Positions 44,518-54,724 are shown, counted from the first letter of the stretch. The stretch: 64,000 nucleotides of DNA from Phycisphaerae bacterium (GCA_030429705.1 JAUIES010000002.1:726818-790817), one strand, 5' to 3'. Translations and numbers: made by a program. Notes: generated from the letters alone by a model not told the origin.

Positions 44518-44872
44518 CAACAGTCCCCGCGTGCGCTGAAGACGGATTGCCTTCAGCCGGGTAAGTCTCGTGATACCACGCTACCCATCGCTCGACCGCA
44601 AGGTTGCGATCCCAGTCCGGTGCTGTTGTATCGTATCCAAGTGTTTGTCCTGTCAGCCGTTCGAGCGTGCGGATTGACAGCATTCGCATCGCCGGGTCAA
44701 AACTGTCGAGTTGCTCGATGAGGCTCCGGATCGTTGCGGGGCTTTGATCGTTCTTGGCCGCAGCCTCGACCACAGCGTCCATTCGGCGAAACTCCGACGG
44801 GGCATCGAACCCGATGGGGACCGGTTTGCACCCAACCAGACACGCCAACATGAGAATGACGATCGTTCGCAC
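44510..44872 (-). CDS. Small lipoprotein, helical-repeat-like
   Basis: 120 residues from GTG 44872. Signal peptide ends in lipobox ACLVGC (Cys 15), predicting a lipoprotein. The rest has helical segments ([34 protein letters not shown]) like a short HEAT-like repeat, then a Trp-rich end ([11 protein letters not shown]). No family recognised. Its 3' end overlaps the anti-sigma gene start, so it is coupled to the partner-switch genes; it could be an envelope sensor, but this is speculation. Confidence 0.75.
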   Translation of the reverse strand: MRTIVILMLACLVGCKPVPIGFDAPSEFRRMDAVVEAAAKNDQSPATIRSLIEQLDSFDPAMRMLSIRTLERLTGQTLGYDTTAPDWDRNLAVERWVAWYHETYPAEGNPSSAHAGTVDE

Positions 44873-44977
44873 GACACTACTCTAGCGAACCGGGCAGCCC
44901 CGCGCAGGTCGACCGGTCGCGTGGGAGGCTGGGCTCTCCCCGCCTACACTCCCGTTTGGCCCTCACAGGATGCCGCT

Positions 44978-46540
44978 ATGGACCAAAGACCAGACCAGGA
45001 AGTCGTCCCCATTCTCGACTTCGGATCGCAGACCGCTCAACTGATTGCCAGGCGTGTGCGCGAGGCCGGTGCCTATAGCGTGCTTGTGAGCCCGGACATC
45101 ACACCCGCCGAACTCCGCGCCATGAACCCTAAGGGGATCATCTTTTCAGGCGGCCCGTCCAGCACGCTCGAAGAAGGCGCACCGCGATGCGACCCCGAGA
45201 TTCTGCATATGGGCATCCCCGTCCTCGGCATTTGCTATGGCATGCAACTCGCATGCAGCATGCTCGGTGCGACAATTCAGCCATCGAGCAGGCGTGAGTT
45301 CGGTCGAGCCAATCTGCACATCATCAATCACGCGCAATTTCTCAACGCGATACCTGAACGAACCGCCGTCTGGATGTCGCATGGTGATCAGGTCGAGAAA
45401 CTCGACCCGGAACGATTTGAAACACTCGCAACGACTGACACCTGCCCGCATGCCGTCGTGCGATATGAACACGGTGGACAACGATTCTTCGGCGTGTTGT
45501 TTCACCCGGAAGTCACCCATACGCCACACGGCATCGACATCATTCGCAATTTCCTGTACGAAGTGTGCAACTGCAGCGGGACTTGGCGCATGGCCAGTTT
45601 TGCTCAGACAGCCATCGAACGAATTCGAGAGCAAGTCGGCACCGACCGCGTCGTGTGCGGCCTATCGGGGGGCGTGGATTCATCAGTCGCTGCCGTCCTG
45701 CTCCACAAGGCGATCGGCGATCAACTGACATGCGTCTTCGTCGACAACGGCTTGCTTCGTAAAAAAGAACGCGACCTCGTCGAATCAACCTTTCGCGACT
45801 CGTTCTCCATCGACCTGCGCGTGGTCAACGCTGAGGAAGAGTTCCTCGGTGACCTCGCCGGCGTTGTCGATCCTCAAGAGAAGCGCCGCCTGATCGGTCA
45901 CCGTTTCATCGATGTGTTCAAATCAACAACGAGTGACCTCGTCGATGCAAAGTTTCTCGCCCAGGGGACGCTGTACCCGGATGTCATCGAATCAGGGCAT
46001 GGACACGCTGGCAACAGCGCCAATATCAAGTTGCATCATAATGTGGGCGGCTTGCCTGAAGACCTCGGATTCGACCTCATCGAGCCGCTCCGTGACCTGT
46101 TCAAAGATGAGGTCAGGAAACTCGGCGAAGTGCTCGGCCTGCCCGACCAGATCATCTGGCGCCACCCGTTCCCCGGACCCGGGCTCGCGGTCCGCGTCCT
46201 CGGCGACATCACGCGCACCAAACTCGACCTGCTCCGTGATTGCGATGAGATTCTCCTCGAAGAGATCGTGGCCAACCAACTGTACCGACGAACGAGCCAG
46301 GTCTTTGCGGTCCTTCTTCCCGTGCAGTCGGTCGGGGTCATGGGCGACGGCCGGACCTACGAAAGTGTGGTGGCGATCCGAGCGGTCGAATCGCAAGATT
46401 TCATGACAGCCGACTGGGCGAGGCTCCCCTTTGATGTGCTGGCCACAATCTCGAATCGCATCATCAACGAGGTGCGAGGCGTGAATCGCGTGGTCTACGA
46501 CATCTCGTCGAAGCCACCCGCCACGATCGAATGGGAGTAG
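44978..46540 (+). CDS. guaA: GMP synthase (glutamine-hydrolysing)
   Basis: 520 residues from ATG 44978, the normal size; earlier in-frame starts are not needed. The glutaminase has Cys 86 in [15 protein letters not shown] and the His/Glu of [12 protein letters not shown]. The ATP-pyrophosphatase loop is [15 protein letters not shown] near residue 228, with the dimerisation domain ending KPPATIEWE. Converts XMP to GMP in the cytoplasm. Divergent from the lipoprotein and partner-switch genes. Confidence 0.97.
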   Translation: MDQRPDQEVVPILDFGSQTAQLIARRVREAGAYSVLVSPDITPAELRAMNPKGIIFSGGPSSTLEEGAPRCDPEILHMGIPVLGICYGMQLACSMLGATIQPSSRREFGRANLHIINHAQFLNAIPERTAVWMSHGDQVEKLDPERFETLATTDTCPHAVVRYEHGGQRFFGVLFHPEVTHTPHGIDIIRNFLYEVCNCSGTWRMASFAQTAIERIREQVGTDRVVCGLSGGVDSSVAAVLLHKAIGDQLTCVFVDNGLLRKKERDLVESTFRDSFSIDLRVVNAEEEFLGDLAGVVDPQEKRRLIGHRFIDVFKSTTSDLVDAKFLAQGTLYPDVIESGHGHAGNSANIKLHHNVGGLPEDLGFDLIEPLRDLFKDEVRKLGEVLGLPDQIIWRHPFPGPGLAVRVLGDITRTKLDLLRDCDEILLEEIVANQLYRRTSQVFAVLLPVQSVGVMGDGRTYESVVAIRAVESQDFMTADWARLPFDVLATISNRIINEVRGVNRVVYDISSKPPATIEWE

Positions 46541-46855
46541 TGGCTCGGCTCGTACTGGCAGGACACGCATTTACGAATCAAGCCTGCAAAGGGTGTTGAC
46601 AACGGACTCATGGTCCATTTAGCAAGATAATGCACAAAACTGAGTGAGTGGCAGGACGCGTTCACGCTTGTCAATGGACACACTTGGCCGGCCTGAGGAG
46701 AGATTGGCTGAGTGCGTCCATCGGGGCCTTCCAAGGCCCCCGTCCACGCCCTTGCGGGCCACCCCGCGCCGTCGATTTGTTCCCACAAGGGCAATCCGGC
46801 ATCGGTCCGCAAGTTTCCCCGAACGACCGGGCGGCCGATCCGTCGCCCGGTCGAT
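46541..46855. other. Intergenic stretch, nothing recognised
   Basis: About 315 bp between guaA and the convergent phytase-like gene. Short open frames exist but have no ribosome sites or coding character. A few GC-rich inverted stretches occur (for example GGGGCCTTCCAAGGCCCC, 46725-46742, a perfect palindrome without a loop), with no clear terminator. Confidence 0.4.
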
Positions 46856-48043
46856 TTATTGTGTCTGTCCGTCTATCGCTGAACGCGCCCGATCAAAGCG
46901 TTCATGTCGGCGCAGATATGACTCCAACAATCTCCGATCGAGATAATCGGTCGCGCCGTCTGCATCGATATCGATCGGTTGACGGTACAACTGGTGGAGA
47001 TCATCCACATCAACCGAGCCATCGACATTCGCATCGACCGCTTGAGCATTCAGCCCACTCAAGCGAAAGACAACGATTGCGTTTGAACTGACCGGATCGC
47101 CGTCATCGACCACGCCAACCAGCGCAAACTGCGTCGGCGTGAGTCGTGCACCAAGACAAAGCCCTTCAAGATTGGCATGCCCACCCTGATACAGAAGTTC
47201 CTTTTCGACAGGCTCGACATCAACTCCATCGAGTGCCTTCAACGCAGACACATCCGTTGCAGCGGTTGCGTTGATCGCGTAAATCCGCGTCAGGAATAGT
47301 GGATCGACAAAGGCGAGCGACCGTTCGACTGCGAGCAGTGTTCCGTCAGGGAGCGCGACCAGATCTGACAAGCCGCTCTGACCTGGGTTACCGAAGGGGA
47401 TCTCGGGTCCGTGCATGGGCTCGACCCGATAGGCGAACTGACTGCACATGGTTGCTGCCAATAGATCGAACTGCTGCAACCTCACCAGCGCCCCTTGTTT
47501 TGGTGATGAACGCCCGCCATCCACAGTGAGTGCTTCTTCGTTGGCTGTCCATGAATACTGCGCGTCGAACGCCAGTGACTCGAGACCGAGATTGTTTCGA
47601 CGCGTGTCAAACACAGAAGGCACCGTCACGGTACTCAGCCATGAACCGTCAGTCATCAAAAATGCTCGAATATCCATCGCGCCTTCATGGCTGATATAAA
47701 CAATATTCCCCCCCGCTGTCGCAATCCCTTCATGATCACCCGTCCGGCTCAAAGTCAAACCACGAACATCGGACAATGCTTGAATCGACCCATCTTCATG
47801 CAGTACGAGATCGAAGAAGACCACCTTGTCGCTTCGATCCATGACAGCGGCGTAGGTCTCGTCTTCGATCCGGGTGATGCCACTGAGACCTGAGATCGCA
47901 AACGAAACACCATGTTGATCGACGGCCGATGCTGGCAATTCGATGGTGCTGGCGTAGGCAATCGACAACTGGGCAGATGCCGCCGTTGCAAGCACCGCAC
48001 CAAGACACCCACCGACGACTTGACAGAGTCGTTCTGACACCAA
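46856..48043 (-). CDS. Secreted esterase-like phytase-family protein with dockerin-like C-terminus
   Basis: 395 residues from TTG 48043 (GAGGTG 7 bases upstream). A signal peptide is at 1-24 (GGCLGAVLATAASAQ). The main domain has the pattern of phytase-like/esterase-like propellers: FAISGLSGITRIEDETYAAV, DHEGIATAGGNIVYISHEG and ANLEGLCLGARLTPTQFALV. The end holds two EF-hand-like repeats (DANVDGSVDVDDLHQLY, DIDADGATDYLDRRLLESYL), which suggests a dockerin-like module. Exported; substrate unknown. Confidence 0.8.
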   Translation of the reverse strand: MVSERLCQVVGGCLGAVLATAASAQLSIAYASTIELPASAVDQHGVSFAISGLSGITRIEDETYAAVMDRSDKVVFFDLVLHEDGSIQALSDVRGLTLSRTGDHEGIATAGGNIVYISHEGAMDIRAFLMTDGSWLSTVTVPSVFDTRRNNLGLESLAFDAQYSWTANEEALTVDGGRSSPKQGALVRLQQFDLLAATMCSQFAYRVEPMHGPEIPFGNPGQSGLSDLVALPDGTLLAVERSLAFVDPLFLTRIYAINATAATDVSALKALDGVDVEPVEKELLYQGGHANLEGLCLGARLTPTQFALVGVVDDGDPVSSNAIVVFRLSGLNAQAVDANVDGSVDVDDLHQLYRQPIDIDADGATDYLDRRLLESYLRRHERFDRARSAIDGQTQ

Positions 48044-48256
48044 TGCACTTCACCTCTTCAGATTCGCAGTTACAATTATTGACTCCAAGGCGTGGTGGCT
48101 CGAAGTCCATCCACGCTGCGAGCGTACTGCAAGTCGAAATGTCACTCAATACTGAACTTTCAAGTTTGCGCAGATACATTCAGACAACTGATGCATGTCT
48201 CCACAATTGAGCAGACTCTTTCGAACCAAGGCAGTCTGAAACCGCATCGGGCGACG

Positions 48257-49090
48257 CTATGCAGAGTGGCTTGCGCGTGCTACTTTTCGACGAGCGCCCG
48301 CTTTGAGGTTGATAAGTTCGACACCCAATGCGAACGCCATCGCGAAGTAGACATATCCTCGGCTGAGATGTTGATGTAACCCGTCAGCCACCAGCAAGAC
48401 ACCGATAAGTACAAGAAAGGCCAAGGCCAAAGTTTTGAGTGACGGGTGCTTTTCGACGAACCGTGCGATCGGACCGGCAAAAACCATCATGACAGTCACG
48501 GCAATGATCACAGCTGTCGCCATGATCCAGTAGTTACTCGTCATACCCACAGCCGTAATCACGCTGTCGAGGCTGAAAACCAGATCAAGCAGCAAGACCT
48601 GTGTCAAGACGGCCGCGACTGTGACCACCTTCTTCCCCACGCCATCGCTCTTTTCGTGGTTGTTATTTTCCACCAGGTGGTGAATCTCATAAGTCGCTTT
48701 CGCGATCAAAAAGAGACCGCCGACCAAGAGAAGCAGATCTTTCCCGCTGATACCAATTGGAATCGTCGTAACCTCATGCGTTTCTGGATTGGTGACCTGC
48801 TCGGTGAGAAAGGGCAATTCAAAGAGCGGCTTTTGCAACTTCATGACGAGCCAAGCGAGCGCTAGAAGCACGAGCCGCATGATCATCGCCCCAAGCAAGC
48901 CAATCGTCCGCGTGCGTGCCTGTTGTTCTTCCGGGAGTCGCCCGCTGAGAATGGCAATGAAGATCACATTGTCAATGCCCAGCACAATCTCGAGCATCGT
49001 CAGCGTGCCCAGCGCGATTAAACCTGTCATGCTCCAGAATGCGACAGTTTCAGGGGCGACTTCAACAACAGCAAGTAAAAACGATTCCAT
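48257..49090 (-). CDS. TerC-family membrane protein
   Basis: 277 residues, about 7-8 membrane helices. The two TerC acidic helices are clear: LEIVLGIDNVIFIAILSGRL and LLLDLVFSLDSVITAVGM. TerC/YoaE/Alx relatives handle metal ions such as manganese, often linked to export of secreted enzymes. No tellurite genes are nearby. Separated from the phytase-like gene by 213 bp with no other gene. Confidence 0.9.
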   Translation of the reverse strand: MESFLLAVVEVAPETVAFWSMTGLIALGTLTMLEIVLGIDNVIFIAILSGRLPEEQQARTRTIGLLGAMIMRLVLLALAWLVMKLQKPLFELPFLTEQVTNPETHEVTTIPIGISGKDLLLLVGGLFLIAKATYEIHHLVENNNHEKSDGVGKKVVTVAAVLTQVLLLDLVFSLDSVITAVGMTSNYWIMATAVIIAVTVMMVFAGPIARFVEKHPSLKTLALAFLVLIGVLLVADGLHQHLSRGYVYFAMAFALGVELINLKAGARRKVARASHSA

Positions 49091-49128
49091 GGTGCGTCAG
49101 CATAGCCGAATGACGACACATGTCGCAA

Positions 49129-50334
49129 CTAGTGATCGTCGAAATACCCCGGAAGACGACGAAATGGCCCAGCCTTGACACCGGCGAGCATTTCAAGCCC
49201 AAGCCGCCTGGTCGGCCCGAATCGACATGCCGGGCCGAGTAGAAGATCGCGAACCCCCCCTACCAACGGCCAATCGCTTTGAAACACCGGTGTCAGCCAT
49301 CGCGATGCGAACTGATACAGCCAGATGTGTCTTCGGCGAGCCCGTTCGAACGATCGCAGCGCAACCTCAAGCGACGAATGGCTGTCGATCGATTCGGCGA
49401 GCGCCCAGCCATCCATCATGCCCAGGTTCGCCCCCTGCCCCAGTTGCGGACTCATCGCGTGGGCAGCATCACCGACAAAAACAATGCGTCCGACCGAGGA
49501 CCGATGTAGTACGACATCCGCATATGCAGCAAAGATCAGTTGGTCCGCTGTCGTGATTTGTGCAAGAAAGCACTCGGCGAACGGAGCGAGCCTGATCGCC
49601 CGCTCCTTCCAAGCGCGGACATCAAAATCAGCAGGACCGGTCCACTGGACCGTTTTGAGGCTCCAGAACATGTTGACCAACGGCTCTGATCCTGGAGCTA
49701 TCACACCAGTTGGAAGGAACCCGATCATGGATTGCGTGCTGTGATAGACCTGTCGAAGGGTCCCGCTCAACGCTCCATCATGATCAGAGCCGACAAACCA
49801 CAACGCACCCCACGGGTACGCCCGGTCGCGTTTCACAAGACCGGACTGCTGGCGTAACTTGCTACGCGCTCCGTTCGCAGCGACCGCCAGATCGAATGCT
49901 CCGTGATGATTGCCTTCGCTGTCAGTCAACACGATGCCATTGGTGTGCTCTTCGAATCGGATGATCTCGATCCCAAACTGGACATCGACGCCGCCTGCGT
50001 TCACCGCTCGTGCCAGCAATTCAGCAAGGGCCGCCCGGTGGACACCCCGTCCGACCGCTGCACTGTGGAGATCGCGATAGTGCAGGTCGAGCACCACTCT
50101 ATTGCGATGATTGGTGCCCAGCAGTCGTTCAACCGGAGCGGATATTGAAGAAAACGCATCCGCGACACCAAGGTCTGCAAGCACGCGTTGACCGGTTGGT
50201 TGAATCAGGATGCCCGCACCGACAGCCCCGAGCGCATCTGCCCGCTCGAACAAAACGACATCGTGTCCTGTTTGTGCAAGCCGCGCCGCGCACACCTGTC
50301 CGCAAGGCCCACTCCCGATGACAGCGATTCGCAT
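49129..50334 (-). CDS. FAD-dependent monooxygenase (PHBH family)
   Basis: 401 residues. The dinucleotide motif MRIAVIGSGPCGQVCAARLA is at the start, the DG-like segment FDLAVAANGARSKLR in the middle, and the GD motif VFVGDAAHAMSPQLGQGANL toward the end, in the flavoprotein-hydroxylase order. Such enzymes hydroxylate aromatic or other substrates with NAD(P)H. It stands between TerC and HtrA with no pathway partner, so the substrate is unknown. Confidence 0.9.
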   Translation of the reverse strand: MRIAVIGSGPCGQVCAARLAQTGHDVVLFERADALGAVGAGILIQPTGQRVLADLGVADAFSSISAPVERLLGTNHRNRVVLDLHYRDLHSAAVGRGVHRAALAELLARAVNAGGVDVQFGIEIIRFEEHTNGIVLTDSEGNHHGAFDLAVAANGARSKLRQQSGLVKRDRAYPWGALWFVGSDHDGALSGTLRQVYHSTQSMIGFLPTGVIAPGSEPLVNMFWSLKTVQWTGPADFDVRAWKERAIRLAPFAECFLAQITTADQLIFAAYADVVLHRSSVGRIVFVGDAAHAMSPQLGQGANLGMMDGWALAESIDSHSSLEVALRSFERARRRHIWLYQFASRWLTPVFQSDWPLVGGVRDLLLGPACRFGPTRRLGLEMLAGVKAGPFRRLPGYFDDH

Positions 50335-50384
50335 GTCGTCAGCCTAGCCGATCTACGAGAACCCCGATGCGCAGCGGTCGCTGT

Positions 50385-51803
50385 CTATGGGTAGATGCGC
50401 ACCGGAACCGTTTGCCGCGATCGACCGGGGTTATCAAGATTGGAAACAACGAACCCCAATTCGCCCCGACTCAAGAGCCCTTGTCCGTACACCGCTTCGT
50501 AGAGATCGATGCCGGATGAAACCCGCTGCGAACCAACGCGCTCAACCAACTGGCCCGGCCGCAAGCCAGCGCGATCACCAATTGATCCATCGCGAACACT
50601 CATTATCGCCACACCACGACCGCCATCGTCTTTGTACACAGTGTGAACACGGATACCGAGTTGCCGATCAAGTTGACCAGCAATTCGTTCGAGCATGTTT
50701 TCGATGGGCATTTCGCCGAGCCGAATCGTAATGGGCAGCAACTCACCCGCTCGCATTGCTTCGATGCCAATTTCATCTCCGGCTCGTCCTGAACTGATCA
50801 GGGATGACAGTGCGTCAGACCCCGTCACCGGGTAACCCTGAATGCGCACGATGGTGTCCCCTGACTGAAGACCAGCCTTTGATGCGGGTCCTTCAGCGAT
50901 CACCTCGGTCACGCGCACGCCTCGCAACTCTCGGCCATCCGGCAGCGAAAGCCAGTCGGCACCTTCTTGAAAACGCACACCAACGAACCCGCGCGAGATG
51001 CCGCCGGTTTCGATCAACTGGTCCACAATCGGACCGATCGTGCCCACGGGGATTGCAAAGCTGATGCCCGCCGAATCGCCTGTTTCTTGCGTGCCTTGTG
51101 AGTCCTTCCCCGTTGCAATGGCGACATTCATGCCGACCAACTCGCCGCGAATGTTGACGAGTGGTCCACCGGAATTGCCCGGGTTGACCGCGGCATCGGT
51201 CTGAATGAAATTTGTGTAGCCGCCGAGCCCGAGTGAACCCTGCGGGTTTCGGCCCAGCCCTGACACGATGCCTTCACTCATGGAAAATTTGAACCCGAAT
51301 GGCGAGCCGAACGCAAAGACGCGCTCGCCCTTGTGTGGCAAGGTTCCGATTGCCATGTTCACGGGGAACAAGCCATCTGTCACAGCGACTTTCAAGACCG
51401 CAATATCGGTAAATGGATCCGCACCGACGACGACCGCGCGTTCGACCCGACCGTCATAAAACTCGACGCGAACCTGCTCAGCGCCGCGCACCACATGCGA
51501 GTTCGTCACGATGTGCCCATTGGTATCGAAGATCCACCCCGAGCCCGTCGTCGAACGACCTGCATCGGGCGTGCGCACATCGATATGGACAACCGAAGGC
51601 TCGACCGCTTGAGCAATCGCACCGACCGCACGATCGAGGCGAGCGAGAATATCGTCTTCTTCAATCGTCTGGCGTGCGAACGCAACTTCGACAGCCGTAT
51701 TGGCGTGACCAATACGCCGCACTGCTGCGGGCGCAACCAACAGAACGGTCACCGTCGTCGCCATCACAACAAAGGCCGGAGCAAGCGTGACAAATCGTCT
51801 CAT
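50385..51803 (-). CDS. HtrA/DegP-like serine protease with two PDZ domains
   Basis: 472 residues from ATG 51803 (GGAGG 5 bases upstream; the GTG just before it overlaps that site). An uncleaved or cleaved N-terminal signal/anchor precedes the trypsin-like domain. The triad is His 103 (GHIVTNSHVV), Asp 133 (DPFTDIAVLKV) and Ser 211 (VNPGNSGGPLVN). Two C-terminal PDZ domains follow (VTEVIAEGPASKAGLQSGDT, MSVRDGSIGDRAGLRPGQLV). A periplasmic quality-control protease and chaperone. Confidence 0.94.
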   Translation of the reverse strand: MRRFVTLAPAFVVMATTVTVLLVAPAAVRRIGHANTAVEVAFARQTIEEDDILARLDRAVGAIAQAVEPSVVHIDVRTPDAGRSTTGSGWIFDTNGHIVTNSHVVRGAEQVRVEFYDGRVERAVVVGADPFTDIAVLKVAVTDGLFPVNMAIGTLPHKGERVFAFGSPFGFKFSMSEGIVSGLGRNPQGSLGLGGYTNFIQTDAAVNPGNSGGPLVNIRGELVGMNVAIATGKDSQGTQETGDSAGISFAIPVGTIGPIVDQLIETGGISRGFVGVRFQEGADWLSLPDGRELRGVRVTEVIAEGPASKAGLQSGDTIVRIQGYPVTGSDALSSLISSGRAGDEIGIEAMRAGELLPITIRLGEMPIENMLERIAGQLDRQLGIRVHTVYKDDGGRGVAIMSVRDGSIGDRAGLRPGQLVERVGSQRVSSGIDLYEAVYGQGLLSRGELGFVVSNLDNPGRSRQTVPVRIYP

Positions 51804-51904
51804 AGACACCTCCGAGGCGAACTCATGGTTCGCGTCTCCCCACTCATCGGTTCAACGCACTGTACCAACAAATGATTCCAGATTCGAGGGTATTGTTTGT
51901 CCGC

Positions 51905-52798
51905 TCAAGATCCGATGGGTTTCCCGTCGCACCGGTCGGCATCCAGCGCACGGGCGAGTTGTTCGGCGTCCCCTTCACTCATCGCGTAACCACGACCGCC
52001 GATATCCCGGGCTGCGACCGCTTTGATCCAAGCCGATCCGGCCTCCTGGATGGACTCACCCAATTTCGCCACAGGAGCAGCAAACCGGGGCGGTGCATCG
52101 GTCAACCCAAGCAAGTCGTCAACGACCAAGATCTGCCCGTGGCACGCGGGACCGGCTCCGATGCCGATAACGGGAACGGACACGCGTTCGACCACCGCTT
52201 CAGCGACTTGAGCCGGGACCGCTTCGATCAAGATCATGATCGCACCAGCCCTCGCGAGTTCCACCGCGTCAGTGATCACCCGAATCGCATCATCAACGGT
52301 TCGTCCTGCTGCGAGATAGGTCCCATCGAGCCCCACACTCTGTGGCTTGAGCCCAATATGCGCACAGACCGGTATCCCCGCTCGAGACATTTTTTCGACG
52401 AGTCCTGCCTGGGTCTTATCAACTTCGATTTTGACGACATCCGCAAGCCCGTCTGTCATGAAGCGTCCGGCGTTTCGAATCGCTTCCGCGTCATCTGCCT
52501 GATAGGACAGAAACGGCATGTCCGCCATGATGAGTGCGGATTGTGCGCCGCGACGCAACGCAGCTGTCATTTCGATCGCGTACTCGAGCGGCATATCGAT
52601 TGTTCGTTCATACCCGAGGACGACCTGAGCAGCCGAATCGCCGGCAAGCAGGACATGCACACCGGCTCGATCCAGCCACCGAGCGGTGGTCGCGTCGTAG
52701 GCCGCGAGACAGGCAAACGGCTCACCGCGCGAAGCCATACTCCGCAATGTCCGGATCGTCACACGCTTGGGAGAGGTCGGTTCGACATGGGCGCTCAT
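51905..52798 (-). CDS. panB: 3-methyl-2-oxobutanoate hydroxymethyltransferase
   Basis: 297 residues from ATG 52798; the frame runs further but overlaps the divergent gene. TIM-barrel PanB segments: CLAAYDATTARWLDRAG, HVLLAGDSAAQVVLGYERT, MADMPFLSYQ, VKIEVDKTQA, VCAHIGLKPQSVG and PVIGIGAGPACHGQILVVDD. It makes ketopantoate with methylenetetrahydrofolate for pantothenate and CoA. The C-terminus is about 20 residues longer than usual. The ribosome site is weak. Confidence 0.95.
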   Translation of the reverse strand: MSAHVEPTSPKRVTIRTLRSMASRGEPFACLAAYDATTARWLDRAGVHVLLAGDSAAQVVLGYERTIDMPLEYAIEMTAALRRGAQSALIMADMPFLSYQADDAEAIRNAGRFMTDGLADVVKIEVDKTQAGLVEKMSRAGIPVCAHIGLKPQSVGLDGTYLAAGRTVDDAIRVITDAVELARAGAIMILIEAVPAQVAEAVVERVSVPVIGIGAGPACHGQILVVDDLLGLTDAPPRFAAPVAKLGESIQEAGSAWIKAVAARDIGGRGYAMSEGDAEQLARALDADRCDGKPIGS

Positions 52799-53416
52799 GC
52801 ACAGACTATAGAGGTGCGAACCGCCCGAGCCGGAATCCCGCGAGCCGAGTACCATGTCCTTGTGACTCACGCCGTCCCAGATCCTGGTACCCCGTATGCT
52901 GCTGCGCTGGCCGTGCGAAGGCTGGATCGATGGCTGAAGGACCGACCGATTGGTGAGCCGGTCACACTTCTGGACACCGGTCTTGGTTCTTGCAATGCGT
53001 GCGCGGATCTGCTTCGGGCAGCCCGCACCCGTGGGCACGCTCTGCGCGTCGTGACGATTGTCGAACCCGGTGCACCGGACCCAGAAATCCCCAATGACCT
53101 TGAGGCGATGGAATTGGTGCGGGCAGATCCATTTGCACTTGTCGAGCAGTTTGGACCGGGTTCGTTTGATTTCGTTCTGACGCAATTCCGAGTCGCCAAC
53201 TTGCGTGAGGTTCCACGATTGACCTGGCTGCGTGTTGTGGATCGACTCGCGCTCAGTGGGGTCGTATGGATCGAACGGGCCGGTTCGCAAGGGCTCACCA
53301 AACAACGCATCCTCGACATGATCGAACGGGTGGGTGCGTCCTACCTGCAAGTCGGTCGGCCTTTGGCAAGTCCATATTTTGTCATTCGAGGCCTCAAACC
53401 AGTCGCCGGAAGTTGA
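52787..53416 (+). CDS. Methyltransferase-fold protein, divergent from panB
   Basis: 209 residues from ATG 52787, which has GGGAGAGG 9 bases upstream. The start overlaps that of panB, divergently, by 12 bp; GTG 52814 is an alternative. The Rossmann-like core shows LLDTGLGSCNACADLLRAA (SAM-loop position), LRVVTIVEPGAPDPEI and FDFVLTQFRVANLREV. The classical GxGxG is altered, so SAM binding is not certain. Function unknown. Confidence 0.7.
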   Translation: MGAHAQTIEVRTARAGIPRAEYHVLVTHAVPDPGTPYAAALAVRRLDRWLKDRPIGEPVTLLDTGLGSCNACADLLRAARTRGHALRVVTIVEPGAPDPEIPNDLEAMELVRADPFALVEQFGPGSFDFVLTQFRVANLREVPRLTWLRVVDRLALSGVVWIERAGSQGLTKQRILDMIERVGASYLQVGRPLASPYFVIRGLKPVAGS

Positions 53417-53470
53417 ATCAATCCCGGGTCTCCGACAGATTGTCGCAGGTCAACCTGATATCCTACCGGC

Positions 53471-54673
53471 ATGACTATTTGCTCACGCTCCGTCTTGTGT
53501 GGACTCGTCCTCGGCCTCGCGACCTGTTCGATGGCCACGGCGCAGTCTTTCCAACTTGTCACCAAAGGCCTCACCAAGCCGGTCGACTTTGCGGCTGACC
53601 CGAACGACGATGACCGCTTCTACATCGTTGAACAAACGGGGACCATTCGCATTGTTGAAAACGGCGAACTCAAACTCTCTCCGTTCTTCAAAGCCCCCGT
53701 TGATAACTTCACCGACAAGAATTGGGAACAAGGACTGCTCGGACTCGCGTTCGATCCGAACTATGCGGACAACAAGTACTTCTATGTAAACTACACCGGC
53801 GAAGGCGGGACGACCCATGTCAGCCGATTCACAGCCACCACACCCGACAAGGCCGATCTGCGCAGCGAAGAAGTGATCATCACGATTGATCAACCTTTCG
53901 GCAACCACAATGGTGGCGGTATCGCGTTCGGTCCGGATGGCATGCTGTACATCGGTATGGGTGACGGCGGCGCTGCCAACGACCCTTACAAGCATGGCCA
54001 AAACCTCGACACGTTGCTCGGTGCGATGCTGCGCATTGATGTATCTGGGAAGCCCGATGAAGGCAAGGCGTATGCCATCCCCGACGACAACCCGTTTGTC
54101 GATACCGAGGGCGCACGCCCGGAGATCTGGTCATACGGCCTGCGCAATCCGTGGCGGTTCAGTTTCGATTCAAAGGGCCGCATGTGGATCGGTGATGTCG
54201 GACAGAATCGACACGAAGAGATCCACCTGCAGGAAGAGGGCTCGACCGGCGGCGAAAACTATGGCTGGGCCATCATGGAAGGGCCGGGCGAGTTTCGCCC
54301 AGGCCGAAAGCAGAGTGACGACCCCAAGGAACTGAAGCCTGCCGAGCACAAAGAACGCGGCTTTGAGCCCCCCCTGTGGTCCTATCGCCAGGATCCGGAT
54401 GGAAGTGTCACTGGCGGGTTTTTCTATGAGGGCACCGCTGTGCCATCGCTGACCAATCGCTATATCTGCGCCGAGTTCCAGCAGGGCAATGTCTGGTCAT
54501 TCCGCTTGAAGAATGGCAAAGTTGATGACCTCGCCGAGCATACAGCGGCGTTCAAGTCAGCACTTGCCGGACAAAGCGCAAAACAACGCGTGTCCTCGTT
54601 CGGACGCGGAAACGACGGCGAATTGTATATGCTCGACCTCAAGGGCGGAGCCGTGTACAAGATCGTCGAGTAG
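53471..54673 (+). CDS. Secreted PQQ-dependent sugar dehydrogenase-like protein
   Basis: 400 residues. Signal peptide about 1-24 (LCGLVLGLATCSMATAQ). GSDH-type propeller segments: VDNFTDKNWEQGLLGLAFDP, NHNGGGIAFGPDGMLYIGMG, ARPEIWSYGLRNPWRFSFD, IGDVGQNRHEEI and GGENYGWAIMEG. Soluble aldose/sorbosone dehydrogenases of this fold oxidise sugars with PQQ and Ca2+ in the periplasm. No PQQ synthesis genes are seen here, and members of this family can also be non-enzymatic. Followed by a sulfatase after 51 bp on the same strand. Confidence 0.92.
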   Translation: MTICSRSVLCGLVLGLATCSMATAQSFQLVTKGLTKPVDFAADPNDDDRFYIVEQTGTIRIVENGELKLSPFFKAPVDNFTDKNWEQGLLGLAFDPNYADNKYFYVNYTGEGGTTHVSRFTATTPDKADLRSEEVIITIDQPFGNHNGGGIAFGPDGMLYIGMGDGGAANDPYKHGQNLDTLLGAMLRIDVSGKPDEGKAYAIPDDNPFVDTEGARPEIWSYGLRNPWRFSFDSKGRMWIGDVGQNRHEEIHLQEEGSTGGENYGWAIMEGPGEFRPGRKQSDDPKELKPAEHKERGFEPPLWSYRQDPDGSVTGGFFYEGTAVPSLTNRYICAEFQQGNVWSFRLKNGKVDDLAEHTAAFKSALAGQSAKQRVSSFGRGNDGELYMLDLKGGAVYKIVE

Positions 54674-54724
54674 CCAAAGGCCCAGACAACGAGCGAGCAA
54701 CAGCGATTCTGATACGATTGTGTG

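Noticed and set aside
46725..46742. Perfect palindrome GGGGCCTTCCAAGGCCCC-like as a guaA terminator
   Set aside because: No T-tract follows on either strand and it lies 185 bp after the stop.
48139..48210. A 23-residue plus-strand frame starting MSLNTELSSLRRY
   Set aside because: No ribosome site, no similarity to any known family, and short enough to occur by chance.
51872..52786. Plus-strand extension giving a 514-residue protein before the methyltransferase-like gene
   Set aside because: It is antisense to panB and lacks coding character; a good start with a ribosome site exists at 52787.
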